DNA of 64,000 bases, taken from Pseudomonas sp. ADAK18. GTDB taxonomy: Bacteria; Pseudomonadota; Gammaproteobacteria; Pseudomonadales; Pseudomonadaceae. Made by a program: the position numbers and the translations under genes. This document shows positions 43,829 to 53,448 of the stretch, piece by piece. Every line of letters begins with the position of its first letter. Within the stretch, counting starts at the first letter, position 1. The DNA lies in NCBI RefSeq assembly GCF_012935695.1, contig NZ_CP052859.1, positions 1,901,001 through 1,965,000 on the forward strand, given 5' to 3'. Below the pieces are notes generated by a model. That model saw only the letters and a list, made by a program, of their open reading frames with translations. It was not told where the DNA came from and did not search any database.

Positions 43829-45025
43829 ATGACTGCTAATCAACGACCGTTGGACGGCATCACTGTCGTCAGCCTGGAACACGCGATTGCCGCGCCGTTC
43901 TGCACCCGCCAGTTGGCCGATCTGGGCGCCCGTGTCATCAAGATCGAGCGCCCTGGTGCCGGTGACTTTGCCCGGGGTTACGACGAGCGCGTGCGTGGCC
44001 TGGCCTCGCATTTCGTCTGGACCAACCGTTCAAAGGAAAGCCTGACCCTGGACCTCAAGCAGGACGAGGCGGGCGATATCCTCGAGCATCTGCTGGCCGA
44101 CGCCGACGTGTTGGTGCAAAACCTCGCGCCAGGCGCAGCGGCGCGCATGGGGTTGTCATTTGACGCGCTGCACCAGCGCTTTCCACGGCTGATCGTCTGC
44201 GACATCTCTGGCTATGGCGAGGGCGGGCCTTATGAGAAGAAAAAAGCCTACGACCTGCTGATTCAGAGCGAAGGTGGTTTTCTCTCGGTGACCGGTGGCC
44301 CGGGTGACGACCAGATGGCCAAGGCTGGTTGCTCCATCGCCGATATTTCTGCCGGGATGTACGCCTACAGCGGCATTCTTTCGGCGCTGCTGCTGCGGGG
44401 CAAAACCGGGAAGGGCAGTCGTATCGACGTCAGCATGTTGGAAAGCCTGGTGGAGTGGATGGGCTACCCGATGTACTACGCCTTCGACGGCGCCCCCCAG
44501 CCACCGCGCGCTGGAGCTGCCCATTCGACGATCTATCCCTACGGGCCGTTTCCCACCGGTGACGGCGGCACGGTGATGCTCGGCTTGCAGAACGAGCGCG
44601 AGTGGGCGGCGTTTTGCGACAAGGTCCTGTTGACACCAGAATTGACGGCTGACGAGCGATTCTCGGCGAACTTCAAGCGTTCGGCCAACCGTGAAGTGCT
44701 GCGCCAGATCATCGTCGACAGCTTCGCTCAACTGACGGCCGAAGCGGTCATCCAGCGCCTGGAAGACGCGCAGATTGCCAGTGCCCGGGTCAACGACATG
44801 CAGGGTGTGTGGGACCACCCGCAACTCAAGGCCCGCGACAGTTGGCGCGAAGTCGACAGCCCGGCGGGCAAGTTACCGTCGCTGCTGCCACCGGCCCGCA
44901 ATGCGGCGTTTACCCCAAGGATGGACGGCGTGCCGGGGCTTGGGCAGCACACCGAGTCGATTCTCACAGGCCTGGGTTACTCGACCGAAACCCTGGAGCA
45001 ATTAAGAGCACGGCGAGTCGTGTAG
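43829..45025 (+). CDS. ict: Itaconate CoA-transferase (CaiB/BaiF family)
   Basis: A 398-residue family III CoA-transferase that transfers CoA from succinyl-CoA to itaconate, the first step of the pathway. The CaiB/BaiF signature is EHAIAAPFCTRQLADLGARV, and the catalytic Asp is about residue 172 (SIADISAGMYA). The order with ich and ccl is as in P. aeruginosa (PA0882). Its TAG stop falls inside the end of an inserted inverted repeat (TGTAGCCGCTG), so the repeat fixes its last codon. Confidence 0.9.
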   Translation: MTANQRPLDGITVVSLEHAIAAPFCTRQLADLGARVIKIERPGAGDFARGYDERVRGLASHFVWTNRSKESLTLDLKQDEAGDILEHLLADADVLVQNLAPGAAARMGLSFDALHQRFPRLIVCDISGYGEGGPYEKKKAYDLLIQSEGGFLSVTGGPGDDQMAKAGCSIADISAGMYAYSGILSALLLRGKTGKGSRIDVSMLESLVEWMGYPMYYAFDGAPQPPRAGAAHSTIYPYGPFPTGDGGTVMLGLQNEREWAAFCDKVLLTPELTADERFSANFKRSANREVLRQIIVDSFAQLTAEAVIQRLEDAQIASARVNDMQGVWDHPQLKARDSWREVDSPAGKLPSLLPPARNAAFTPRMDGVPGLGQHTESILTGLGYSTETLEQLRARRVV

Positions 45026-45113
45026 CCGCTGTCGAGGCACGAGGCTGCGATGCGTGCCCGCAGGACCGCCCTCGGGAGCCGCTGCGCAGCCTCGTGCCTC
45101 GACAGCGGCTACA
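45021..45113. repeat. Inverted repeat family A, copy 3, inside the itaconate operon
   Basis: The ends TGTAGCCGCTGTCGAGGCAC and GTGCCTCGACAGCGGCTACA face each other about 55 bases apart. The left end supplies the ict stop codon, and the element makes up most of the ict-ccl spacer. Confidence 0.9.
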
Positions 45114-45149
45114 GAGTTCGAGATGACTACTAGAAGAAGGAATATAGGT

Positions 45150-45965
45150 ATGGCCCATCCCATAGTGCGCTCTGCACTGTTCGTCCCCGGCAGTCGTCCC
45201 GAGCGTTTTGCCAAGGCTTTGGCCAGCGGCGCCGACGCGGTGATTGTCGATCTTGAAGACGCGGTGGAAGAACCACTCAAGCGCCAGGCCCGGGACAATC
45301 TCGGGGTGTTTTTGCAGGCAACGCCAGCGGCCCGTGTGTGGGTACGGATCAACGCACCGGAGCATCCCGAGCACTTTGCCGATGTTGCCTTCTGCCAGGC
45401 CCATGCCGGGGTGGCGGGCGTTTTGCTGCCCAAAGTGGAAAGCGCCGCCCAGGTGGCGGTGGTGGCCGCGACGGGCAAAGCTATCTGGCCGATCATCGAA
45501 AGTGCGCGAGGCTTGCTGGCGGTGGCTGAAATCGCCCATGCGCCGCAGGTCGAACGTCTGTCGTTTGGTGGCCTGGATTTGGCGCTGGACTTGAACCTGA
45601 GCAGCAACTCCCCGGCGGCGCAATTTGCCCTGGACCAGGCTCGCCTGGCGCTGATCGTGCATTCCCGGGCTGCGGGGCTGGTGGCGCCGCTGGATGGCGT
45701 GCACCCGGCCATCGATGATCCTGAAGGCCTGCGTCGCTCGATTCGGCATGCCTATGAAATGGGCTTCGCCGGGGCGCTGTGTATCCATCCCAAACAAGTG
45801 GCGGTGATCCACCAGGCCTTGGCCCCCAGCGCCGAGGACCTGGCCTGGGCGAAGCGGGTAGTGGAGGCTGGTGCCCATGGGGCCGGGGCTTATCAGTTGG
45901 ACGGGCAGATGGTGGACGCGCCGGTGCTGCTGCGAGCGCAAAGGCTGCTGGCAGTACAGATCTAA
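45150..45965 (+). CDS. ccl: (S)-citramalyl-CoA lyase (HpcH/HpaI-CitE family)
   Basis: A 271-residue aldolase of the CitE-like family that cleaves (S)-citramalyl-CoA to acetyl-CoA and pyruvate, the last itaconate step. Family motifs are SALFVPGSRPERFAKALASG, DAVIVDLEDAVEE, VWVRINAPEH and LLPKVESAAQV. The ATG at 45150 follows AGAAGGA at ten bases; a longer frame reads into the repeat and is rejected. It is preceded by repeat A copy 3 and followed by a REP pair before the TRAP genes. Confidence 0.87.
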   Translation: MAHPIVRSALFVPGSRPERFAKALASGADAVIVDLEDAVEEPLKRQARDNLGVFLQATPAARVWVRINAPEHPEHFADVAFCQAHAGVAGVLLPKVESAAQVAVVAATGKAIWPIIESARGLLAVAEIAHAPQVERLSFGGLDLALDLNLSSNSPAAQFALDQARLALIVHSRAAGLVAPLDGVHPAIDDPEGLRRSIRHAYEMGFAGALCIHPKQVAVIHQALAPSAEDLAWAKRVVEAGAHGAGAYQLDGQMVDAPVLLRAQRLLAVQI

Positions 45966-45967
45966 AA

Positions 45968-46061
45968 AATGTGGGAGCGGGCTTGCTCGCGAATGCGGTG
46001 GATCAGTCAGTACAGGCAGTGACTGGTATATCGCATTCGCGAGCAAGCCCGCTCCCACATT
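45968..46061. repeat. REP pair, family B (AATGTGGGAGCGGGCTTGCTCGCGAATGCG)
   Basis: Facing units GTGGGAGCGGGCTTGCTCGC plus GAATGCG. It lies right behind the ccl stop and 126 bases before dctP, so it divides the catabolic and transport parts of the operon. Confidence 0.93.
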
Positions 46062-46163
46062 AGATCTTCAGCGGTTGCAAGATTGGCGTTCGTCCACGCC
46101 GAACGCAGGTATCTAAAATTCGAAATTCTCTATACGCGTGACATCAGGCACCTTGCCCTATAA

Positions 46164-47171
<1,008 letters not shown>

Positions 47172-47193
47172 TGTTGGGGGAGTGCCGAGATTA

Positions 47194-47302
47194 AATGTGG
47201 GAGCGGGCTTGCTCGCGAAGGCGGTGTATCAGTCACCGGATACATCAACTGAAAGATCGTCTTCGCGAGCAAGTCGAATCGTCGCACCGCCGCTCCCACA
47301 TT
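47194..47302. repeat. REP pair, family B, with a roughly 15-base insertion in one arm
   Basis: AATGTGGGAGCGGGCTTGCT faces GCGAGCAAG-tcgaatcgtcgcacc-GCCGCTCCCACATTT. The right arm is interrupted relative to the left. It lies between dctP and dctQ. Confidence 0.85.
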
Positions 47303-47361
47303 TGACCCGGTTACCCCCCCAAGCCTTGCACTTACCTATCTCTGCTTCGCGAGGTTTTGCC

Positions 47362-47994
47362 ATGCAAACGCTAAGGCGCGTCTGGGAGCACCTGGAGGAA
47401 GGTTTTATCGCCTTCCTGCTGACCGCCATGACCCTGGTGACTTTTGTCTACGTCATGCTCAACAACATCTACACCCTGTTCTTTTCCCTGGCCGACAAGT
47501 GGGCCTTCAGCAGCAACTTTTTCAACGCCTTGGGCGACGGCACCATGGGTTGGGCCCAGGACATGACCTGGAGCGTTGCCCTGACCAAGGCCATGTTCGG
47601 CTGGCTGATTTTCTTCGGGATCTCCTACGGTGTACGCACCGCTGGCCACCTGGGTGTCGACGCGCTGGTCAAGCTGACCTCGCGCCCGGTGCAGCGTGTG
47701 CTGGGGATGCTGGCTTGCCTGTGCTGCCTGGCGTATGCGGGTTTGTTCATGGTCGCCAGTTACAAGTGGGTCAGTGCGGTGATGACCGCGCACATCGGCG
47801 CCGAAGACCTCGACAAGTTCGGGGTGGATGTCGGCGACATCGTGGTGATCGTGCCGATCGGCTTCGCCCTGGTGTTCATCCGCTACCTGGAAATTTTCTA
47901 CCGCATATTTACCCATCGGCAAACCGGGCTGGGGCTGGCGGACGAAGCCGGTGAAGCCAGCAAGCTGGCGGGCAGCCATGAGGAGCGTCACTGA
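47362..47994 (+). CDS. dctQ: TRAP transporter small permease DctQ
   Basis: A 210-residue inner-membrane protein with four helices, the small TRAP subunit. MTLVTFVYVMLNNI and GISYGVRTAGHLGVDAL match DctQ. The ATG at 47362 follows GCGAGG. Its stop overlaps the dctM start by one base (TGATG), so the two are translationally coupled. Confidence 0.92.
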   Translation: MQTLRRVWEHLEEGFIAFLLTAMTLVTFVYVMLNNIYTLFFSLADKWAFSSNFFNALGDGTMGWAQDMTWSVALTKAMFGWLIFFGISYGVRTAGHLGVDALVKLTSRPVQRVLGMLACLCCLAYAGLFMVASYKWVSAVMTAHIGAEDLDKFGVDVGDIVVIVPIGFALVFIRYLEIFYRIFTHRQTGLGLADEAGEASKLAGSHEERH

Positions 47995-49274
47995 TGGCCG
48001 TTCTATGTCTGTTTCTGTTGTTGTTCGTGTTCATGTTTCTCGGGGTGCCGATTGCGATTGCCCTGGGTTTGTCGGGGGCGGCGTCGATCCTGATGTTCAG
48101 CCCGGACTCGGTGAGTTCACTGGCAATCAAGCTGTTTGAAACCTCGGACGCCTACACCTTCCTGGCGATTCCGTTCTTCCTGCTGTCGGGTGCGTTCATG
48201 ACCACTGGCGGCGTGGCGCAACGGCTGATCGACTTTGCCAACGCCTGCGTCGGTCACATCCGTGGCGGCCTGGCGATTGCCGCAGTGCTGGCGTGCATGT
48301 TGTTTGCCGCACTGTCCGGCTCATCGCCGGCCACGGTGGCGGCAGTGGGTTCGATTGCCGTGGCGGGCATGGTGCGTTCGGGGTATCCGAAGGAATTCGG
48401 CGCCGGGATTATCTGTAATGCCGGGACCTTGGGCATCCTGATTCCGCCGTCGATTGTGATGGTGGTGTACTCGGCCGCCACCGAAACCTCGGTGGGCAAG
48501 CTATTCATGGCCGGGGTGATCCCGGGGCTGCTGCTGGGCCTGATGTTGATGATCGCGATCTACATTGTCGCGCGCATCAAGAAGCTACCGGCACAACCAC
48601 GGGCCACCTTTCGTGAGTGGCTGACCTGCGCTCGTCGTGCGTTCTGGGGCTTGCTGTTGCTGGTGATCATCCTTGGTGGCATCTACAGCGGCATGTTCAC
48701 CCCGACCGAAGCGGCAGCTGTGGCGGCGGTGTATTCGGCGTTTGTGGCGCTGTTTGTCTACAAGGACATGAAGTTCAGGGACTGTCCCAAAGTGCTGCTG
48801 GAGTCTGGCCGGTTGGCGATCATGCTGATGTTTATCATCGCCAACGCCATGCTGTTCGCCCACGTGCTGACCACCGAACAGATTCCCCAGGAAATCACCG
48901 CATGGGTGATCTCCGAAGGCCTGACGCCCATTGGCTTCCTGATCATGGTCAACGTGGTACTGCTGGTGGCGGGCAGCTTTATGGAGCCGTCAGCCATCGT
49001 GCTGATCCTGGCGCCGATCTTCTTCCCGATTGCCATGAAGCTGGGCATCGACCCGATTCACCTGGGGATCGTGATGGTGGTGAACATGGAGATTGGCCTG
49101 GTGCATCCGCCGGTGGGGTTGAACCTGTTTGTGACGTCGGCGGTGACCGGGTTGACCCTCGGTCAGACCATCCGGGCGGCGTTGCCGTGGTTGATGATCC
49201 TGCTGGCGTTCCTGATTCTCGTCACGTATGTGCCGTTTATCTCGCTGGCGTTGCCGGGGTGGTTGGGGATGTAA
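47994..49274 (+). CDS. dctM: TRAP transporter large permease DctM
   Basis: A 426-residue inner-membrane protein with about 12 helices, the channel subunit of a TRAP transporter driven by sodium or protons. DctM features: FLGVPIAIALGLSGAAS, LSGSSPATVAAVGSIAV, PPSIVMVVYSAATETSVG and HPPVGLNLFVTSAVTG. It ends the itaconate operon and is followed by nested repeats. Confidence 0.94.
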   Translation: MAVLCLFLLLFVFMFLGVPIAIALGLSGAASILMFSPDSVSSLAIKLFETSDAYTFLAIPFFLLSGAFMTTGGVAQRLIDFANACVGHIRGGLAIAAVLACMLFAALSGSSPATVAAVGSIAVAGMVRSGYPKEFGAGIICNAGTLGILIPPSIVMVVYSAATETSVGKLFMAGVIPGLLLGLMLMIAIYIVARIKKLPAQPRATFREWLTCARRAFWGLLLLVIILGGIYSGMFTPTEAAAVAAVYSAFVALFVYKDMKFRDCPKVLLESGRLAIMLMFIIANAMLFAHVLTTEQIPQEITAWVISEGLTPIGFLIMVNVVLLVAGSFMEPSAIVLILAPIFFPIAMKLGIDPIHLGIVMVVNMEIGLVHPPVGLNLFVTSAVTGLTLGQTIRAALPWLMILLAFLILVTYVPFISLALPGWLGM

Positions 49275-49281
49275 CATTGCC

Positions 49282-49459
49282 AAAATGTGGGAGAAAACCC
49301 TGAATGTGGTTGTAGCCGCTGCCGAGGTACGAGGCTGCGATGGGTTTGGTGCGGCATTCCGACGTAGCGGCCCCCGAGGGCGGTCCTGCGGACACGCATC
49401 GCAGCCTCGTGCCTCGGCAGCGGCTACAGTCGTATTGGCGAGCAAGCCCGCACACATTT
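49282..49459. repeat. Family B REP split by a family A repeat (nested)
   Basis: AAAATGTGGGAG (49282-49293) and GCGAGCAAGCCCGCACACAT (from 49438) are remnants of a family B pair. Between them is a full family A element (49311-49428; TGTAGCCGCTGCCGAGGTAC facing GTGCCTCGGCAGCGGCTACA). Confidence 0.82.
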
Positions 49460-49464
49460 GATCC

Positions 49465-49722
49465 CTATTGGGCTTTCCATTGCAGGTACTCGGTTCGCAT
49501 GCACACCGCACACGGCCGATATCCCGCGGCCCTGGCCGTCGCTTCATCCAGGAAAAACACTCGATTCGCCACATAGCCGCCCCGTGCCAAAGCGCGCAGG
49601 GCGGCCGGACAATCCAGCCGGCCGTAGAGCCGGCTTTTTTTATGCCCGCCGACAGTGCCGGGGCGGTCGCTGGAAAACGGCTGCCCCTGGCTGTCGAGCA
49701 GTGTCCACTGACGGTCGGGCAT
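49465..49722 (-). CDS. Ada-like metal-binding domain protein
   Basis: An 85-residue protein resembling the N-terminal zinc domain of Ada alone, without the methyltransferase parts. It has GRLDCPAALRALARGGYV near residues 34-51 and the typical end AAGYRPCAVCMR (about 66-77), giving three Cys ligands where Ada has four. It follows ampC by 11 bases on the same strand and is probably co-transcribed. Function as a stand-alone protein is unknown. Confidence 0.85.
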   Translation of the reverse strand: MPDRQWTLLDSQGQPFSSDRPGTVGGHKKSRLYGRLDCPAALRALARGGYVANRVFFLDEATARAAGYRPCAVCMRTEYLQWKAQ

Positions 49723-49733
49723 TGATGAAGGTC

Positions 49734-50888
49734 CTATTGATCCATGGCACTCAAGATAGCGTGGGCGGCTTTCACTCGCTCGGCATTCGGGTAGTTCTTG
49801 TTCGCCAGGATCACGATACCGATGCCTCTGCTGGGCACGTAGGCCACATAGGCGCCGAAGCCATTGGTGGCGCCGGTCTTGTTGGCCAGCGTATCGGCAT
49901 GGGGTGGTTGCGGCGGGGTCAGCCAGGTGACCTTATGTGGCTCAAAGGCCATGGAGTTCGAATTACCGGCAACCAAGGCATCCAGCTTGATCGGGTAAGG
50001 GTACATCTCCCAGCCCAGGCCCTGGGTGGTGCCTTCGACCGTGTAGTAGCCGGTGTGGGTGGCTGTGATGGCTTGTTGCAGGGGTTTTTCCAGGCTGGCC
50101 GGGTTCATGTTCACTTCAACATAGTGAATCAGGTCCGAGGTGCTGGTTTTGATCCCATAGGCTTCGCTGTCCAGGGCTCCCGGGCCTACGCGGGAGGGTT
50201 TACCGTCCTTGTCATAGCCTTGGGCGTACAGGCTCATTTGCGATTTGGGCACGTTGATGTAGGTGTGCTTGAGGCCAAGTTTTGGCAGCAAGGTTTTTTC
50301 CATCAACTGGTCGAACGGTTGTCCCAGGCTTTGCGCCGCCAGGTAACCAAACAGGCCCAGGCTCGGGTTGGAATACAGGCGTTGAGTGCCGGGCGCGAAA
50401 TCGGGTTTCCAGTGTTGGTAGTAGCCGATCATCTTGTGGGCACTGTCAGCTTCCGGTGGGAATTGCAGGGGCAGACCGCCCGCCGTGTAAGTGCCGAGGT
50501 TAAGCACGCTGATGTGGTCAAACTTGCCACCCCGCAGCGCAGGCAAGTACTGGCTGGCGGGGGCTTGCAGCTTCAGTTTACCGGTGGCCTGGGCATAGCC
50601 GGCGAGGGTGGCGGCGAAGGTTTTGCTCACCGAGCCGATTTCAAACAGGGTGTTTTCGGTGATCGGTTGTTGGTCGTCCTTTGAGGCGACGCCGTAGTTA
50701 AAGTATTGCGCCTGACCGTTCTGCACAATCGCTACCGACAGGCCTGCGATGTCCTGTTGTTGCATCAGCGGTTTAATCGTTGCGTCTACAACCTGGCGAA
50801 TGTCGCTGGCCGCCATGCAGTTGCCTGCGCCGAGTAATAAGGCGAATATCGTGGCGCTGCGCACTCGAGACAAAGATTTTTCGTACAT
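49734..50888 (-). CDS. ampC: Class C beta-lactamase
   Basis: A 384-residue periplasmic cephalosporinase with a signal peptide (cut near residue 26). All catalytic motifs are present: SVSK (Ser86, Lys89), YSN (LYSNPSLGLFG) and KTG (NKTGATNGFGAYVA). It hydrolyses cephalosporins and penicillins. The ATG at 50888 (MYEKSLSRVRS) is chosen; the frame is open further upstream but has no signal sequence. It diverges from ampR, as in enterobacteria and P. aeruginosa, so expression is expected to respond to murein recycling products. Confidence 0.94.
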   Translation of the reverse strand: MYEKSLSRVRSATIFALLLGAGNCMAASDIRQVVDATIKPLMQQQDIAGLSVAIVQNGQAQYFNYGVASKDDQQPITENTLFEIGSVSKTFAATLAGYAQATGKLKLQAPASQYLPALRGGKFDHISVLNLGTYTAGGLPLQFPPEADSAHKMIGYYQHWKPDFAPGTQRLYSNPSLGLFGYLAAQSLGQPFDQLMEKTLLPKLGLKHTYINVPKSQMSLYAQGYDKDGKPSRVGPGALDSEAYGIKTSTSDLIHYVEVNMNPASLEKPLQQAITATHTGYYTVEGTTQGLGWEMYPYPIKLDALVAGNSNSMAFEPHKVTWLTPPQPPHADTLANKTGATNGFGAYVAYVPSRGIGIVILANKNYPNAERVKAAHAILSAMDQ

Positions 50889-50945
50889 GATGATGTCGCT
50901 TCCATGAAGTTGATTCGTTGGATACCTGCACCGGCGCGGGCGTTG

Positions 50946-50960
50946 CAAATCTAGGCAGTT
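50946..50960. promoter_or_regulatory. Candidate AmpR operator
   Basis: On the minus strand AACTGCCTAGATTTG resembles the enterobacterial AmpR half-site TCTGCTGCTAAATTT (CTGC...TA.ATTT). It lies midway between ampC and ampR. Confidence 0.4.
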
Positions 50961-51021
50961 TGTCGCCATTGGGCAAACGACCATATCTCGGAACAGCCAT
51001 TAGAAAAAATTGGATCAAACC

Positions 51022-51891
51022 ATGCTCCGTTCACATCTGCCCCTCAATGCCTTGCGGGCCTTCGAGGCCTCGGCACGTCATCTGAGCTTTACGCGAGCGG
51101 CCATCGAGCTGTGCGTGACTCAGGCAGCGGTCAGCCACCAGGTGAAAAGCCTGGAGGCACAACTCAATGTCACTTTGTTCAAACGCTTGCCCCGGGGCCT
51201 GATGCTCACCAGTGAAGGCGAAACCCTGCTGCCGGTATTGCGCGAATCCTTCGACCGCATCGCCCAGACCCTGGATCGGTTTGAAGGCGGACACTACCGC
51301 GAAGTACTGACGGTGGGGGCGGTGGGGACGTTTGTCGTCGGTTGGCTATTGCCCCGTCTGCCGGACTTTCAGGCGCGTTATCCCTTTATCGACTTGCGCC
51401 TGTCCACCAACAATAACCGCGTTGACGTTGCCGCCGAAGGCCTGGACTACGCCATTCGTTTCGGCGCGGGTGCTTGGCACGGCACTGAGGCCTGTCAGTT
51501 GCTGGAGGCACCGCTCACGGTGCTGTGCGTGCCGCAGATCGCCCGGCAGTTGCAGACCCCCGTCGACCTGTTGAAGCACACTTTGCTGCGCTCCTACCGC
51601 GCCGATGAATGGACCCAGTGGTTCCAGGCTGCCGGCCTGCCAGCCGATACGCTGGTGCCACGCAGTATCGTCTTCGACTCCTCCCTGGCGATGATGGAAG
51701 CCGCGCAGCAAGGTGTAGGTGTGGCCCTGGCGCCGGCGATGATGTTTTCCCGGCAACTGGCCACGGATGTGATCCGGCAGCCGTTTGAGGTGGAGATCAC
51801 TACGGGCAGCTATTGGCTGACGCGTTTGCAGTCGCGTACAGAGACGCCAGCGATGCTGGCGTTCAAGGAGTGGTTGGGGAGCCATGAGTAG
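51022..51891 (+). CDS. ampR: LysR-family beta-lactamase regulator AmpR
   Basis: A 289-residue LysR regulator. The N-terminal SHLPLNALRAFEASARHLSF followed by TRAAIELCVTQAAVSHQVK is almost the AmpR signature. The effector domain contains VGTFVVGWLLPRLPDFQARY and GVALAPAMMFSRQL. AmpR binds UDP-MurNAc-pentapeptide (repressing) or anhydro-muropeptides (activating) and controls ampC. The ATG at 51022 is used rather than an upstream TTG. It is head to head with ampC. Confidence 0.93.
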   Translation: MLRSHLPLNALRAFEASARHLSFTRAAIELCVTQAAVSHQVKSLEAQLNVTLFKRLPRGLMLTSEGETLLPVLRESFDRIAQTLDRFEGGHYREVLTVGAVGTFVVGWLLPRLPDFQARYPFIDLRLSTNNNRVDVAAEGLDYAIRFGAGAWHGTEACQLLEAPLTVLCVPQIARQLQTPVDLLKHTLLRSYRADEWTQWFQAAGLPADTLVPRSIVFDSSLAMMEAAQQGVGVALAPAMMFSRQLATDVIRQPFEVEITTGSYWLTRLQSRTETPAMLAFKEWLGSHE

Positions 51892-51911
51892 TGGAGCGCT
51901 GAGGGTGGATC

Positions 51912-52799
51912 TCAAGCCAGATACTTGCGAAACCACCCCAACGTCCGCTCCCACGCCAGGTTCGCTGCCGCTTCGTCATACCTCGGCGTCGAATCATTAT
52001 GAAAACCGTGATTGGCGCCCTTGTAGATAAACGCCTCATACGGGGTACCCGCCGCCTTCAAGGCTTTTTCATACGCCGGCCAGCCCTCATTGATCCGTGT
52101 GTCCAGTTCACCGTAATGCAACATGATCGGCGCCTTGATCCGTGGCACATCCTTGGCGTCCGGCTGGCGTCCATAAAACGATACCGCCGCGCCCAACTCG
52201 GGATACGCCACCGCCGCCGCATTGGTCACGCCACCGCCATAGCAGAAGCCAGTGATGCCAACCTTGCCCGTACTCGCGTCGTGGTGCATCAGCCATTCGA
52301 TGGCGGCAAAGAAATCGTTCATCAGCTTTTCAGGATCGACTTTCTGCTGCAACTCCACGCCTTTTTCATCGTTGCCGGGGTAGCCGCCCACGGAGGTCAG
52401 GCCATCGGGGGCCAGGGCGATAAAGCCGGCCTTGGCCAGGCGCCGGGCGACGTCTTCGATATAGGGGTTGAGGCCACGGTTTTCGTGCACGACCACCACG
52501 GCGGGGATTTTTCCGCTGGCGTTGGCTGGACGCACCAGGTAGCCGCGCACTGTGCCGTTGCCCTTGGGTGAGGGGTAGGTGATGTAGTCGGCGACGATGT
52601 CGGGGTCGGTGAATTTCACCTGCTCAGCCAGGGCGTAGTTCGGGCTCAAGGCCGCGAGCAGCGCCGAGGCTGTCAGCCCGCCAAAGGTGAACAGTGCCGC
52701 ACGGTCCAGGAACTCACGACGGTTGAGCTTGCCGTGGGCGTAGCCGTCGTAGAGTTCCAGCAGCTCAGGGGCGAAGTCTTTAGCGGTCAGACGAGTCAT
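51912..52799 (-). CDS. Dienelactone hydrolase family protein, Tat-type export signal
   Basis: A 295-residue alpha/beta hydrolase. The N-terminus carries [20 protein letters not shown] (twin-arginine motif and hydrophobic region, about residues 26-50), so export by Tat is likely. The nucleophile elbow is [10 protein letters not shown] (Cys), followed by Asp (HYGELDTRI) and His ([10 protein letters not shown]), the dienelactone hydrolase triad. Secreted members may act on esters or lactones; the substrate is unknown. It is convergent with ampR. Confidence 0.9.
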   Translation of the reverse strand: MTRLTAKDFAPELLELYDGYAHGKLNRREFLDRAALFTFGGLTASALLAALSPNYALAEQVKFTDPDIVADYITYPSPKGNGTVRGYLVRPANASGKIPAVVVVHENRGLNPYIEDVARRLAKAGFIALAPDGLTSVGGYPGNDEKGVELQQKVDPEKLMNDFFAAIEWLMHHDASTGKVGITGFCYGGGVTNAAAVAYPELGAAVSFYGRQPDAKDVPRIKAPIMLHYGELDTRINEGWPAYEKALKAAGTPYEAFIYKGANHGFHNDSTPRYDEAAANLAWERTLGWFRKYLA

Positions 52800-52844
52800 C
52801 GGTGTGCTCCTCATTCAACGGATGGCACTGAATGTAGACCACTA

Positions 52845-53339
52845 TCAGGCATCCCGACCATGGGCGGCGGCTGCCAACTGTCCGGTATCGACCCGGACAA
52901 AAATTGAATCGCCAATCGCCGTGAGCACGTCACCGGCGTACACCTCGCAGACCACGCGGCTCTTGCGTCCGACCTCACCCTCGACCTTGGCCCGCAAGGT
53001 CAGCGGTACGCCCATGGGCGTCGGCTTGATGAACTTGATGCCCAGGTTGCCGGTGACGCAGTCGATACGCGGCAGGCTGCCCGGTTCGCGGTTTTCAGCC
53101 CGGTAGTGGTAGGCCATGGCGGTCCAGTTGGAGTGGCAGTCAACCAGCATCGCGATCAGTCCACCATAGACCAGGTCGGGCCAGCCGGAGTATTTGCCGT
53201 CGGGTAGATGTTCGGCGATGACGTGGATACCGCCTGCATCCCAGCGGCTCTTGATATGCAATCCATGAGGGTTGCTGCCGCCGCAGCCGTAGCAAATGCC
53301 TTCAGGGGCGGTGATGTCCTGCAATGAAAGGTGGTGCAT
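52845..53339 (-). CDS. PaaI-family thioesterase
   Basis: A 164-residue hot-dog-fold acyl-CoA thioesterase. A CYGCGGSNPHGLHIKS start is followed by the catalytic region SGWPDLVYGGLIAMLVD, where Asp/Asn and Gly-Gly residues of the PaaI type lie. It would hydrolyse a small or aromatic acyl-CoA. It is in a short minus-strand group with the dienelactone hydrolase gene (45 bases apart). Confidence 0.88.
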   Translation of the reverse strand: MHHLSLQDITAPEGICYGCGGSNPHGLHIKSRWDAGGIHVIAEHLPDGKYSGWPDLVYGGLIAMLVDCHSNWTAMAYHYRAENREPGSLPRIDCVTGNLGIKFIKPTPMGVPLTLRAKVEGEVGRKSRVVCEVYAGDVLTAIGDSIFVRVDTGQLAAAAHGRDA

Positions 53340-53448
53340 CGGGGATCCTTATTGTTCTGGGGCAGCTAACCTGCGTTAGAGGTCAGGAGCCTAATGCCAG
53401 ATGCCGGAATAAATCCAGTGCTCGCCCTTTGCCCTTGCGGAGAACTTC

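Noticed and set aside
45054-45149. Upstream extension of ccl
   Set aside because: The extra residues are encoded by the family A repeat, and a better ribosome site precedes the ATG at 45150.
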